Shown: positions 46,430-59,400 of the stretch, in pieces
Numbering within the stretch: position 1 is the first letter of the stretch
Layout of the letters: every line of letters begins with the position of its first letter
Assembly (NCBI GenBank): GCA_963854835.1
Contig: OY978526.1
Span: 37,982,501-38,046,500, forward strand
Direction: 5' to 3'
Source of the DNA: Megamerina dolium
Taxonomy: Eukaryota > Arthropoda > Insecta > Diptera > Megamerinidae
Length of the DNA: 64,000 nucleotides
The notes under the pieces: generated by a model
The model's input: the letters and a program-made list of their open reading frames with translations, nothing else
Told to the model about the DNA's origin: nothing
The model's database searches: none
Made by a program: the position numbers and the translations under genes

Positions 46430-46897
46430 GCCGAATTCTTTTGCACGCGAGTTGCAAAAGAACACTGACTTATTTGCCGAACTGCATGCAAAGCAACAAC
46501 AAAAATAAGCGATATCGTCTATTTTAACCGAGTTCAATTCAACTGGCTTATATTTTAATCGACCTGAGTTGGAAAGTAAAAAAAACAGCACTATTGTGAA
46601 TAGACTACTGGAATGTGCTTGGGAAATTTCAACAACACGTCAAATTATTGTAAATATAAACAAAAATAAGCAAAATAAAGCAAGTGCAAATAACAATTTA
46701 TTTTAAATAAACGAATATATTTACCACAGATTCCGCAGAATTGTTTCTTTTTTGTTTTTCTTCCGTTTAAAAATTTCACAAACAACCATATATACCACCA
46801 GCGTTGCTAAGTAACTCAAGGGAAATTATATTCAAGTAAAAGGGAAATTAAATGCGAGTTGGTGTTCTTTTGCAACTCGGTTACAAAAGAATGCAGC
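46430..46897. repeat. Candidate MITE with imperfect inverted ends
   Basis: The left end CCGAATTCTTTTGCACGCG with GTTGCAAAAGAACAC is matched, inverted, at the right by GTGTTCTTTTGCAACTCGG and CAAAAGAATGCAGC. Each end itself is a short palindrome (TTCTTTTG...CAAAAGAA). Target duplication is not clear, so limits are approximate. Confidence 0.5.
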
Positions 46898-47678
46898 TAT
46901 AGTAATGAATATCGTCCATAAAAAATATTTTGTTTCTGCCTTTTCCGAAGCTTTGAACAATGGCTGAACGTTCCCTCATCATTTCCACAAATCTCTTTTT
47001 TCTTTGGTTACCGGAATTTTAAACGAAAAAATCAGACGCAATCATTAATGTTTAGCAAATGGTATAAAATATTTTAATATTTTTTTATAAGCAATTAACC
47101 ATTCGTACTTAAAATATCATACAAAATTGCTAACGCTACGATTCATTCGGAAGCAATGAACCATTTTCGAATTATTCAGGATAAGTGCGTGACTACGTCG
47201 AAATTAATAATTCCAATTTTTATATTTTTATGCGAGTTTTTATAAGTATAATAAAATGTCATATGTAAGTTAAACTCTTATCCGCAATTTTATGTTGTTC
47301 ATGTCAATTTGGCTGAAATCTCATTATCAATGTTTGCTGTCAATGCTCTTCTATATATATTTCTAATTCTCTCGTCAACATTGGACTGATGCTGTATTTC
47401 GCGATCAGATTTTTCGACACTGCACAAGCAACTCCACTTTACTTTAAGTGGAAGTAACAACAGTTTCATTAGTTTGACAGCTGTTATTGACAACGAAATA
47501 TGGACAGAAGCCGTTTTTGTGGCGTTAAATGCGGTGCAACCAAATGTCACAAGTAATTAGAACAATGAACATTGAAAACTTGAATTTGTAACTTTCCAAG
47601 AATATGATCTTTTGAGTTGTGTCGCTTTTGCAGCGAAGAAGTACAATACCATAAATTATATTCTTTCCATTCCATGTA
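46898..47678. other. Intergenic, nothing recognised
   Basis: AT-rich; an 83-codon minus-strand ORF at 47550-47299 has no recognisable content. Confidence 0.4.
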
Positions 47679-49329
47679 CAGTGGCTCACAGCTTATTTCG
47701 TACAGTGTATATATTTTTATGTACATGGCTGTAACATCGAAACTAAAAAACTTATCAATAAGTTTTGAATGTAGATGTCTATGTATGTGTTTAGTAAACC
47801 TAATAAGAAAACGGGGAACCCCAAAAATTGTTCTTTTTGTCATGCAAGAGAGAAAAACTATTGATCAGCTGATTTTCAGCTCACATCTTATTTCGTACAC
47901 AAACTTCAATGTAAGTAAGTTTCATTCTGCCGCGCAGTTACAAAGTTTTTTTGAATTGTATGAGTTTTTGGACCTTTTTAACTATTATAACAATTTTTAT
48001 TATTATTATTTTAAATAGTTAAAGTGCTGTAAATTAAACATTTAGCGTTATGGGTCGTCGTACAACGATGGAACAGCGTAAACTGGTAATTAACCATTTT
48101 AGGAAAGGTCAGAGTGTGCGAAAAATTGCTGAAATGACAAATTTAAGTGCCTCAACTGTCCAATACATCATTCAACGCTTCGTTCGCGAAAATCGGTTGG
48201 AGAACAAGGGCAGAGAAGCACCTAATAAGATTTTCAACGCTTCAGACGAGCGTTATATTGTACGAAAAATTAAGAAAAATCCAAAGTTATCCGCTCCGAA
48301 GTTGGCTGCAGAGGTTCAGCGTGAAATAGGAAAATCATCCAGTGCTGAAACTGTCCGACGTGTGCTGCGCAATCATGACTTGAACGGTCGAGTAGCCCGA
48401 AAGAAACCATTCATTTCAAAAATGAATATACAACGCCGACTTGACTTCGCCAAAGAGCATATTATTAAGACTCCTGCGTTCTGGAATACCGTTATTTTCG
48501 CGGATGAGTCTAAGTTTAATATTTTTGGCTCGGACGGAATGTCATATGTTTGGCGTAAAGCGAATACCGAGCTAAACAAGGAGAACCTTAAGCCCACAGT
48601 GAAGCATGGTGGCGGTAGCGTGATGGTTTGGGCCTGTATGTCAGCAGCCGGAGTAGGTGAATTGGTTTTTATTGAGGAAACAATGGACAAAATGAAGTAC
48701 CTCGAGATTCTGAAAAACAATTTACTTCAAAGTGCAGACAAACTGGGTTTGCGGGAAGAATTTCGGTACTACCAAGATAATGACCCAAAACATAAATCTG
48801 GGATTGTGCAATCTTGGCTTATTTGGAACTGCCCACACTTGATGTCTCCACCACCACAGTCACCTGACATGAATGTGATTGAAAATCTTTGGTCTATTTT
48901 GGACAATAAAATAAGAACACACAAGATTTCTAATAAGCAAGACCTAAAGAAGGTACTGATGGAAGAATGGAAAAAAATCACACCAGACATCACTCAAAAA
49001 TTGGTGGATTCAATGCCAAATAGACTCCAGGCTGTCATTAACGCTAAGGGATGTCAACTAAATATTAAAATCAACTTACTTTGTTTTTAGTTTGAACTTA
49101 AAGAGACTGTACGAAATAAGCTGTGACATGAATTTTCCTATTTTTTTCTTATTTTATTTTTTTATAGTGTCAAACACTAAAATTTTGAAAAAGTAAATTT
49201 TGGAAAATAAAAAACAAACCTTCCTTTCTAAAATGGCATTTATATTTTGTTCAAATTTTTGCTATATTAGGAATTACGACTGCAGCAATTTTTAAACTGC
49301 CACTGTACGAAATAAGCTGGGAGCCACTG
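47679..49329 (+). mobile_element. Complete Tc1-family transposon with IR/DR ends
   Basis: Left end CAGTGGCTCACAGCTTATTT and inverted right end CAGTGGCTCCCAGCTTATTT match over about 29 bases with one difference. TA flanks both sides (47677-47678 and 49330-49331). A second copy of the core TTATTTCGTACA lies inside each end: 47881-47899 on the left and, inverted, 49108-49126 on the right, about 195 bases inward on both sides. This is the IR/DR arrangement of elements such as Sleeping Beauty. The 1651-bp element encodes one open transposase and could be active or recently active. Confidence 0.92.
48050..49090 (+). CDS. Tc1-family transposase, 346 aa, intact
   Basis: The enzyme cuts and pastes the element at TA sites. 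Residues about 5-60 form a first helix-turn-helix (QRKLVINHFRKGQSVRKIAE, LSASTVQYIIQRF), residues 65-120 a second (LSAPKLAAEVQREI). The DDE core has D152 (FADESKFN), D243 (YYQDNDPKH) and E278 (PDMNVIENLW), exactly a D34E spacing. The block GGGSVMVWACMS, typical of Tc1, is present. Length and motifs are complete and there is no stop or frameshift. The ATG at 48050 is preceded by the left end and about 350 bases of leader. Confidence 0.93.
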   Translation: MGRRTTMEQRKLVINHFRKGQSVRKIAEMTNLSASTVQYIIQRFVRENRLENKGREAPNKIFNASDERYIVRKIKKNPKLSAPKLAAEVQREIGKSSSAETVRRVLRNHDLNGRVARKKPFISKMNIQRRLDFAKEHIIKTPAFWNTVIFADESKFNIFGSDGMSYVWRKANTELNKENLKPTVKHGGGSVMVWACMSAAGVGELVFIEETMDKMKYLEILKNNLLQSADKLGLREEFRYYQDNDPKHKSGIVQSWLIWNCPHLMSPPPQSPDMNVIENLWSILDNKIRTHKISNKQDLKKVLMEEWKKITPDITQKLVDSMPNRLQAVINAKGCQLNIKINLLCF

Positions 49330-49331
49330 TA

Positions 49332-50349
49332 TATGTTTTCAAATTAATAATTATTAACGAAATCTAATTAAGCAAATGTAAATATTTTGTTAGAAAAATA
49401 TTTGTACGCCATTTTGTATAATTGAATAGAGTATATAGTATAGTTTGTGCTGAATATACATAAAATTCTATAAGGAATTTGGATGGAAAACAAACAAAAA
49501 AAAATTGTCTCGCGGAAAACAAAACACCACAAATAAATATGCATGCATATATGTACGATATACTTGTATATGTTTTACAAAGTATGTAGGTATATACATA
49601 ATATAAATACCTACTTGCATACAATATATATATTGGATATATGTATAACACTTTGAAGAGAACCACCATCACCATTAATTAGCTAAATTTAGAAAAAGAG
49701 CATACTTTTCCTTCAATTAGACTTTCGATGTGATATAAAACATAAAGAAAATAGGAAAAACAAACACGGTGAGATCATGGATCATCTTAAAAACAGCAAA
49801 TTGTAGAATATAGGTGTACCTATGTATTCTTAAAACAAATTCACACCTTCTCTATGTGGTTGTAGGTTTGAACAAAAGCACTCTAGTATTTTCATCAATA
49901 ATCAAGTACATAAATATACAAATTTCTATGTAGTACATACTTTAGTCTTATGTATACATATATGTATATCACCAATATTCGAATACATACATATGTATTG
50001 TATTTGGTTAAAGGTGATGATTCCATTTGACTAACATCTACTTATGTATACGTAAATATGCTTTGGGAGTATTAGTATTTCCAAAAATAATTTACCAGAG
50101 AGAATTCAATGAAACATTTTCGCAAGGAAAATTTACAAAAAATTCTATTCAAAATCATTCGTTTCGAACAGCAAATGCTTCAGAAGATCTCGAACGGGCG
50201 TCAAGTGAACACACGAAAAAATAATTCACATACAAAACAAACAAAAAAAGTGCAATAGATTTTCAAAATCGAAAATTCAAATTTTCACAAAAAAATATTT
50301 TCTGATTGTAATTAATTGATTATCTTTGCAAAAACTAAAACGAACGAAA
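49332..50349 (+). other. Upstream region and 5' leader of the muscle gene
   Basis: AT-rich sequence with many ATGTATAT repeats. It should contain the promoter and 5' UTR of the gene whose start codon is at 50350; I cannot place the transcription start or any upstream non-coding exon. Confidence 0.4.
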
Positions 50350-50424
50350 ATGGTTTACGAAAGTGGATTTACTACTCGTAGGATTTATTCATCGAGGCCA
50401 GTGGTATCGTCATACTCCGTATCG
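50350..50424 (+). CDS. Mf: Shared first coding exon of the muscle gene
   Basis: It encodes 25 residues starting [11 protein letters not shown] and ends in phase 0 at a consensus donor GTAAGC. Every downstream acceptor that could be its partner (53105, 54098, 56755) is also phase 0, so it can be spliced to any of them. Confidence 0.65.
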
Positions 50425-53400
50425 GTAAGCCAAATGTTATTTAAAATCGCCTAAATTGCGAAAAGGATGCGCTTAATTATTCATAAATTAAAAAATTCTT
50501 TAAATAAAAAAAAAAAACACAAAATCAAATCAATCCCCTGTAGTGGGAAGAGCAGAACATTTTTGCCCTCTATAGTGTAGTGTGGTTTTAGTTTTATAAA
50601 ATCATTTAAGTGAAAATTATGTACAAATATTTGCAATTAAATTAAAAAAAAAAAATAAAATAATGATAAAATAAAAATAAAGTGTGATGAAATTTTTGAA
50701 ATTATAAAAATACTTATAAGTAAGTGATTATGATTATGAATTGCTTTTGTAATTAAACACACGAGTAATGGCAAATATTTGACCTCAGTTTTCACTTTTG
50801 TATGTATATATATATATCTATGGATGGTATGTGTTGTTGAATTATTTTTACAATCATACAGTCAATTGTGAAATGAATAAATAGACTTGTATCACTTTCA
50901 ATAATCAACAGCTCATATATTATACATACATATGTATATTCCTATGTAAATGTATATGCATATTGAACACATATGCTTACATATTAATGTAGCTATCTCT
51001 ATGTGCTCTATATGTATCTGCATATATATTTATTATTTCTTAATTTTTGATTTTTTGATTTTTTTGCTCTTCTATAGAGTGCTTGTGCCTCACTTGCTGT
51101 GTTCTTCTTAGTGTATTACTTATTTTATTAATTAAATATACCGTATATTAGCTATAATACAGTAGAGTGCATTTAATGTGTTTGTTTATTTATTTCGATA
51201 TAAATTTGAAAATGATTAAAAATGCCACACTAAACGAACTCTATTGTAGGTATTTCGAATTAAATGAAATTGCCGCGATTTTACGGAAGTAGTGCTAGAA
51301 TAATTCAATGTACATAGAATGTAGGAAAATGAATATTGCATAAAAGAAAAATTCTTGCTAAAAATGGAATTGAAACACGTTTGAACAACATGTTACACAT
51401 TTTGTATTATACCTTCAAACAAATTCTGTACCCATTCGCCCTTGTTCGTTCGTAAACGGATATCGCACAATCGTCATTTATGTCTAGAATATTGTTAGGT
51501 ACTGTTTATTTGCTTGTCTCATAATTAGTCTGCAATTAGTGAAAGTCTTATGTATGTATGTATATATGTATATGTATGTATGTTTGTAATAATTTTTTTT
51601 TGTTTGAATATCTCGATATATGTATATCGATACGAAAAATTCAAAATTCAAAATCAAATATTTCTATTCTTAATTTCGTTAAGATTACCTGAAAATACCG
51701 ATCTGAGAAATTTTCGTTAAATACATCTTTCAATATGAATTATTTCATATATACTATAATATTGCGTTGCGTCAAGGTTAAAAGTTATTTTAAATTTTCA
51801 TATCAACTTTACGAATTGGCGAAAAATGCAAAACATATTTTTTGAAATGGATTTTTCGGAAAATATTTAATACATAATAATAAAAATGACAATAAAAAGA
51901 CAAAAAACAAAAAACAAAAAAAAAATTGGCACCATTTCATTAGTAGCGGACATTGCTGCTGCTGCTGCTGGCTGCTTCTGCTACTGCTGGTGATGGTAAA
52001 GCCTTTTAAAAATAAATCGTGATACATTTGTTTACGTAATTTATTATATACATACAATACATTGAAAAATATTCAACAACACTCGTTACACTTGCATCAT
52101 TTGATCTATCATAATTTTGTGGTGAAAGTGTTCGCACACACCGCACGTAGAGTGAGTGTCGTCGAAAGCTAAATGTAGCTGGCGGCTGGCTACTTTCATA
52201 CACAATATTGTTTATGTAATATAAGATGCGCGCGCAAAACATACAGTATAGCGTATAGAACTTAAAAATATCTGCTGAATAATCGAAGCGAAGAATGCGA
52301 ATATGCTAATAGAACAACGGACAACAACAACAGCAGCGAGTGTTTGAATATTTTCCGATTGTAGATTATGGAAAAAGAAAATGATCGCCGACGACACAAA
52401 TGATGATGGCCCTTAATACAAAGCATGTGTGAAAATCGCGTTTAGGGGTGCTAAATAAAAAATAAAAAATAAATATTTTCAAATGAAATAAGCAACAACT
52501 GAAAAAGCAAATAATAAATAATGGGTACGTTTCAAAATATTCCATCTGTAGTCACATAAGTATACATATTAATTATTTTGTTTTTGTTTTTTTTGTTTTT
52601 TTTTTTTTTTGTATTTTGTTTTTCCTCTATACACACACACATTTATATGTATATATAACAATGCTTTTTAGCTATCTACTAAAAATGTACAGAATATCAG
52701 AAATTGTTGAATGCTATTTATAACACAAACACTCATTACCACCACACTGCGCGCAAGTAGGTGTTGCAACTAAAACGCAAACAAACAAACAAAAAATGAA
52801 CTTATTTGCGTCATGATTCCAAGATCCATTGCTTATAGCCACTTACCAGTAATCACGTTACCTAGTGCATTGACTCCATTGTATGTATACAAGCATACTT
52901 ACTCGTAAATATGCTGACATGCTTTTGTTATTGTTGTTGTTTGGCTGTTGCAGTAGCTTTTACCATGCCACCACCATGCCATACATAGTAATTGTTGCAC
53001 AACATTTAATAGTAGTCAAAATTTTTGCAAATAAATAAATACATATAAAGCACACGAAATTTCAAAATTGATGATTTACAATAAATTGTGTGTGGGCATT
53101 GCAGACCAGACCGCCAATTGACTGGGAGAAATGCCCTTATGTGCCACGACCCTCACTCATTTCGGAACCAATCACGGCATTCGGCTCACGCCGTCCCGAA
53201 CGTGAACAACGCAAGCGTTCAATACTTGATCCGATTAATCGTGCAGCAATTAAGCCCAGCTACGAAGTGCTCCTACAGCCAATTAAACCGTATGTGCCAG
53301 CACGCGATCAAAATCGCGAACGCATTTTGGGTATGGTTCGTCAACATATCGATACCGTAGAGGCGGGCGGTAGTACCGCGGCACGTACGAGCCGTGATAG

Positions 53401-56400
53401 CATTGATACAGTGTTGCCACGTCTACATCGTGCTGCTTCCGCTAACTTGCCCGTTCATCGTGAAACCTATCGCAATGATCGTTCTGGGGCCTTGGTTACA
53501 AAATACACCTATTGAGTAGCAGCATCAAAGCCGTAAAAACAAACAAAAACACAATTAATGAAAAAAAAAAAACAATTCAAATCAAACACAATTTATTTAC
53601 CGTAGACGTACAATTGTATGTAGTTTATTAGTAATATTTGTGTATTAGCTATGAATTAACCAAAACACATTATTATCCTCATGATTTTATGTACCATGTA
53701 ATTTACTTAAATATTGTACATAATCGTACATATATAACTGTACCTACTAATTGTAAGGCTCATGCTTTGTTTCGTATCTTGTACGCATATGTGTCAATCT
53801 GTTTCTTCTCAATGTATGTACATACTTTCGAAATCAATTCAAACATGTTTCAATTTCCTTTGCAATGCAAAAATGCAAAATAAAAAAAAAATAAAATACA
53901 AAAAAAAAAAAATTTGACAAAAAAAAAACCAGCAAGTCGGCTCAAACATCATCTTTTTCTTTACTCGTATATAGAAGAGTTTGTAAATTGCTTCTTGCTT
54001 CTTTACATTACATATTTTTCAAAAAAAAAAAAAAAAAAAATCTATGTTAATATTAATTACATAAGATGTCTTAACTAAACTTCATAAATAACTGCAGACG
54101 CCACGCTTGGATCTTTGCACCGATAGACCTGGTCAACATCGCAGTCGCAACTCATCTGATTATTCGTATACCTACAAAACGAATGTTGAACGCAACGCTT
54201 ATGATTCAAGCAACCCCTATGGTAGGCCAGAACGTTCAAGCTATTCATCAACTGTTGAGTCATCATCTCGCAGCGGCCCTGGTGGTTCTTATAATTACAA
54301 CACCGAAAGGTCCACAACAACTGGAGGTGGTCCAGGTGGCTACAGCTATTCTTCTACCACTTCTGGTAGCTTACCTGGTGGCACCAAGTACAGACATTTC
54401 TCGTTCCATGTTTAAGCCGCATTGTCGCGCACTCAACCGATAGCTTCTTTTTGCACAAATCATCATTCGCTTTAATTAAAATTACTAACACAATTATCCA
54501 AAACAAACAAACAAAAAAAAAACAAACAAAATCTAAACTATTCTATGTACTTACTTACTCACAATTATGTGTGTGTGTATATCAGTATCTACTGTATTCT
54601 TTTGTATTAACTGCACTATTCTTTGCAGCCCTTTACGAATATGAAACAAAGCAAAGGGCCCATTATAACCAAATTTACCATATACATACATACATATACT
54701 ATACATATATAGTACATATTATATACAAATATATTTATATACAACTAATCTATGTATAGTGTCATGTACTTGAACATGCACTTTCAAATATAATGGCAAA
54801 TTTTTTGTGATACAATATTGTAATCGATCTTTTCATGAATCAATAAAATTTTTATATACAATACCTACTCACTACTACATATATTATTTCTTCTACTACA
54901 TATACTATATACTTCTACAATATAATGGCAATGGTATGACGATAATGCGATATTCAGTTAATAAGTATATGCTAATAATTACTTGTTTTGACATCAGTAG
55001 ATAGGGATAGTAGGGATAGTAGTATTTTTGTAATTGATTACACAGCACGATCAAAGTAATTTTTATTGTACACATGAGAATTATTAAAGTAAGTACAAAA
55101 TTCAAATGAAAGTAAATTTATTCAATTTATTAGTTTTTTACTTAATTCGTAAATGTTGCATACAACTAAAGCGTCATCTTACGTTCTAAAATATTTGAGA
55201 AACATTTTATTGAATTCTACGTTCAATTAGGTTTGCAAAATCGCTCATTAAAATCGCCTACAACAAATCGCTGAGCCACGTATTTCCTATATTCAGAATC
55301 TGTTTGAATTTCTCATATATTCAAACTATCGTGCTGAGTTATCAATTACAAAAATACTACTATCCCTACTACGAAAACTTTGTTTTCCATATTCAGCCCT
55401 AACCATAGAAAGATATTTTAGTTGAAATGACACCAGTTTTTAAATTTTTAGCAAAAAATTGAATATGAAACTTTTAAAACTGGTTTAACAATGAAACGTT
55501 TAAGAAGTAATACAAAAAGTTTAAAAAATCAGAATATAGAGGTTATATTAATCGAAACTATCTCGATCGGATTTAAGGAGCTTCGTGTTGATCTGCGCTT
55601 TATGTCAAGACATCAACAGACCTTGTTGTACAGATATATTGCAGTTGTATAAAGAAATTAAAAGTTTTATTTTTGTGTAAACATATTTCTAAAGCTTAAA
55701 ATACAGTTGGACATTTAATCAGCTGTTTGTTATCCGTAGGTGGCTTTTCCCACTGTCATTCGCAATTCTGTTTAAGGGGTTACACCACTGTAGAATTTTC
55801 AAAAAATGGAAAAAATTTTTTTTATCTTAAATAGTCATTAATACTCTCAAAAATAATATACTAAAGGATGGAAGGCGGGAAAAATGTCTAAGTGTCTGAA
55901 TTTCGAGTTTTGCCGCAAGACTCCGAGCACCTTTAAACTGGCACCTTTAAGCTGGCAGGAAACATAAAACGAACAAACCGATTGATTTGAAAATTTTTAC
56001 AATACATTTGAAATCGTTTTCTTCAGCGACGTAAGTAGGGGTTTTTTGAAATTGTGCATATTTTCTTATTTATAAACAATTTTTTTGACGATTTTTTAGG
56101 TGAAATTTCGAACTTTTTCTTCAAAGGGTCGCCATTTTACGAAAAATCAATTAATCCAAAAACCCCTACGTATGTCTCTTGCTATTGTAATATGGAATCA
56201 AAAAATATTCGGTTTTTGTTCCAGATCGAAAATTGCGGGCGCTAGGTTTCCGGCCGTGCATCGCGGTGAAAAAACGCATCATCGCCGCCATTTTGTTTTT
56301 GAATCGCGCAACTTAATTGTTTTTTTGGACATTAAAAAATACTTTTTATAGAATTTGAATATCTCCTTTTGTTTGGCCTATGAAAATTCCCGAAATATGC

Positions 56401-59400
56401 CTTTTTTGTGCTCTACAGTGGTGTAACCCCTTAAGGCCGAATGAATAAGCTATAGCTTAAGTTACAACAAAAACATATTAGTTTTGATTATTGAAAAAAT
56501 ACATAGCACAATCTAATTAAATACATAGCACAATTTAATTTAATATACGAATACCTACAATATATCGTTGGAAATTTGACTGTGTTCTTTGATCACCCAT
56601 AATGATAAGTGCGACGGTTCTAATTATGGACTCGATTTTTGCTGATGATTAATTTAAAGTTTAACTAAATATTAGACATTTCCATGTAGCATACATGGAA
56701 TGTTGCAAAAAGTCATAGAACTTTTCTAAATGTTTAATATTGTTTTTATTTCAGTACCCCTCGTACTCCCGTGTAAGTATGCCTTCGTACCCATTCATAT
56801 CATCAAATCAAAAAATTTCATGCAATAATCTTACATCTATTACATTTCGCTTAAACATCCCAATCCTATAATACATACATACAACTTTACCTGTATATAT
56901 GCCTTTGGACAAAAATGATCGTCAAAATAAACGACTGACTCATCGACTGCGTCAACGGATACATACTTACATACTTGTTTCATGCGATTAGCATCGATTT
57001 ATATTATGAAAAGAAAAATATTGTACAATGTGTCATTTTGAATTTTCGCAATCACAAATCATGCAATCCGTCATAAAATACATACCATACAAACACAAAC
57101 ACTTTTAAGTATACTAAAAAAAAATGATAATACATCCTACCACTAGGTCTACAAGTCAAGCTTTCCAATCTACTCGACCTATACGTACCCAAGAACACGT
57201 ATTATATCATCTCCTGTACGAGTTGTAACATCCCCTACCCGTATTGTGACTCGTGTGATTCGCTCGCCATCACCACCACGTGTTATATCCACAACAAGAA
57301 CGACCCGTGTGATCTCTTCTCCGGACCGCACCTTGTACCCGTATTATTCGCCATGGTCCTATTACGGCTCGTCGTATCTTCCATCGTCGTATTACAGCTC
57401 GTATCTCCCATCGTCGTATTACAGCTCGTATCTCCCATATTACAGCTCGTCATACCTACCCTCATCCTACCTTTCATCCTACTATGTGCCTGGTTCACAC
57501 TGGTACAGTGGCAGCCCATCCTATTTGTACTCGCCATTAACACGTTCTTTATCACGCTCATTGACACCCTCTTACTTGAAGAGATACCCACCAGGATATG
57601 GTCTTCGTGCTCTAACTAACTATTTGGGTACTGAACCTTACAAAGTGAGTATTGTTTGTGTTTAACAGATGTATTGTATTTATTTGTATATTGGATACAA
57701 TTGGTAACTCATTGAATGTGTGTGTAAATGTGATATTTCAATAGACCTTCCAAGAGGAGACCAGCAGGATTCGTTATAAAGCACAGTCCTTAATTAGGGA
57801 TATTCATACACCGGTTGTACGTCGTGCACGTAGTGTTACTCCATTCCCAATCTCGGGGTATATGTAAAGCAACTCCTGAAAAAACGGCATCTTAATTCAC
57901 AAAAGTCAATTTTAGATATCCATATGGGCCAACTTCGCAATTGGCCCTGGATGCCTACATCGCTAGGATAACCAACCCGATTCGTAGTGTTGCTAAAGAA
58001 GTGCGTGCCATGTCCTTGTATCCGGAGGTAGCTCATAAATATGTCGGTAAGTAAATCGGATAGGGCAATTGATATGTATAATTACCATTTTTGTTCAGTT
58101 CGCAACTTGTCTTCAAGAAGAGAACTAAGAATTGTTTTTTCATAAAACTTTAACAAATTTGCTTAATTGGCCTAATGCAATCACGAAATTATGCAAATAT
58201 AAATACTTATATATAAAGGCAAAAGTCATCTTGCATCAATAAGGATATGCGGAGATAAAGTCTATAACATTAGGAGGCCAATGTACGATTCGGATAAGGT
58301 CCGAACTGATATAAATCTTTTGTCCTGGTATCTAAGACATCCAGAAGGAAAGTCTGAGAATAAAGTAGATGATGTAGATGATAATGTTTCAATAAAGGAA
58401 GGTAAGTAGTGTGGAGCTTGTCAATATTTTCGATACAGCCTTAGTATCCATTTGTAAATAATATCATTGCTGTCATTTCTGTACAAAACACAAACATGTA
58501 AATAACCAAATAACTTGCAAATAGTCAATTCCTCCTTCATAAAAGGGACAGTTTTTGATTTTTTCATAGCGTTTCAATACATACATTCCTATCGGCACAT
58601 AAATACTATAAGTAATAAAGTGAAAGTTTAGTTTAATCGTTACAACGTCCGTAACTTTAAGCTGTGCACGTGAGAAAATCTTATTTATATGTTCTAAAAA
58701 AAAAAAAAAACGAGCGTAAAAAGAGAATATTCAAAACTTCCAATTTTTTCAAAATCAATTAATTTACCCTCTAGGCTGTGCCTTTAATTGTTTAATCAAA
58801 GATCGTTTCATTAAAGCATTAATTCCGATTAATTAAAAAATAAGTTTTTGAAAATTTCTTTTAAAACGCACTCTTATATTCTCAACTTTGAAAACCAGCC
58901 TTCTTGTATTGGAGAAAATATATATCTTACTCTCAATAAAAAAAAATTGAAATCACAATTTTGAATAGTAAAATAATTTGTAATTTAATTAATAATAATT
59001 GTGACCAATCACTTAAGTATTAATCTGAATTTCGACTAATCAGAAGATCATTTCGTCCTTAATTGCATGATACTATATATTTAAAACTGATTGGATCACA
59101 CTCATCCTCTGGAGACTTGTCGTATTTTATAAGCATCAAAAGTGTTTTACACAATTTTTTAAGTATTATACTGCAAAATCTATGAGCGGATCAAAAATAA
59201 TAATTGTATCGAAAATAAATAAAATGTCCTTTGTCATTTCTCACTAGTACATTTTTAATCATGAATATCGTGTCATCGTGTCCAATTTTAAATATTAATT
59301 TCAATTTTTTACGAGCACATACATTGAGTATTGAGGAGGCCAAGAGTATTTTAATTTTACACAGCGAATGAATTGGATTTACTCATGTGTGCAAATCTGT

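Noticed and set aside
47299..47550. 83-codon minus-strand ORF with a basic, helical-looking stretch
   Set aside because: No splice context or family resemblance; length is within chance for this composition.
56054..56351. ORFs of 63 and 83 codons inside the TTAA-flanked MITE
   Set aside because: They overlap in two frames, do not resemble a transposase, and lie in a non-autonomous element.
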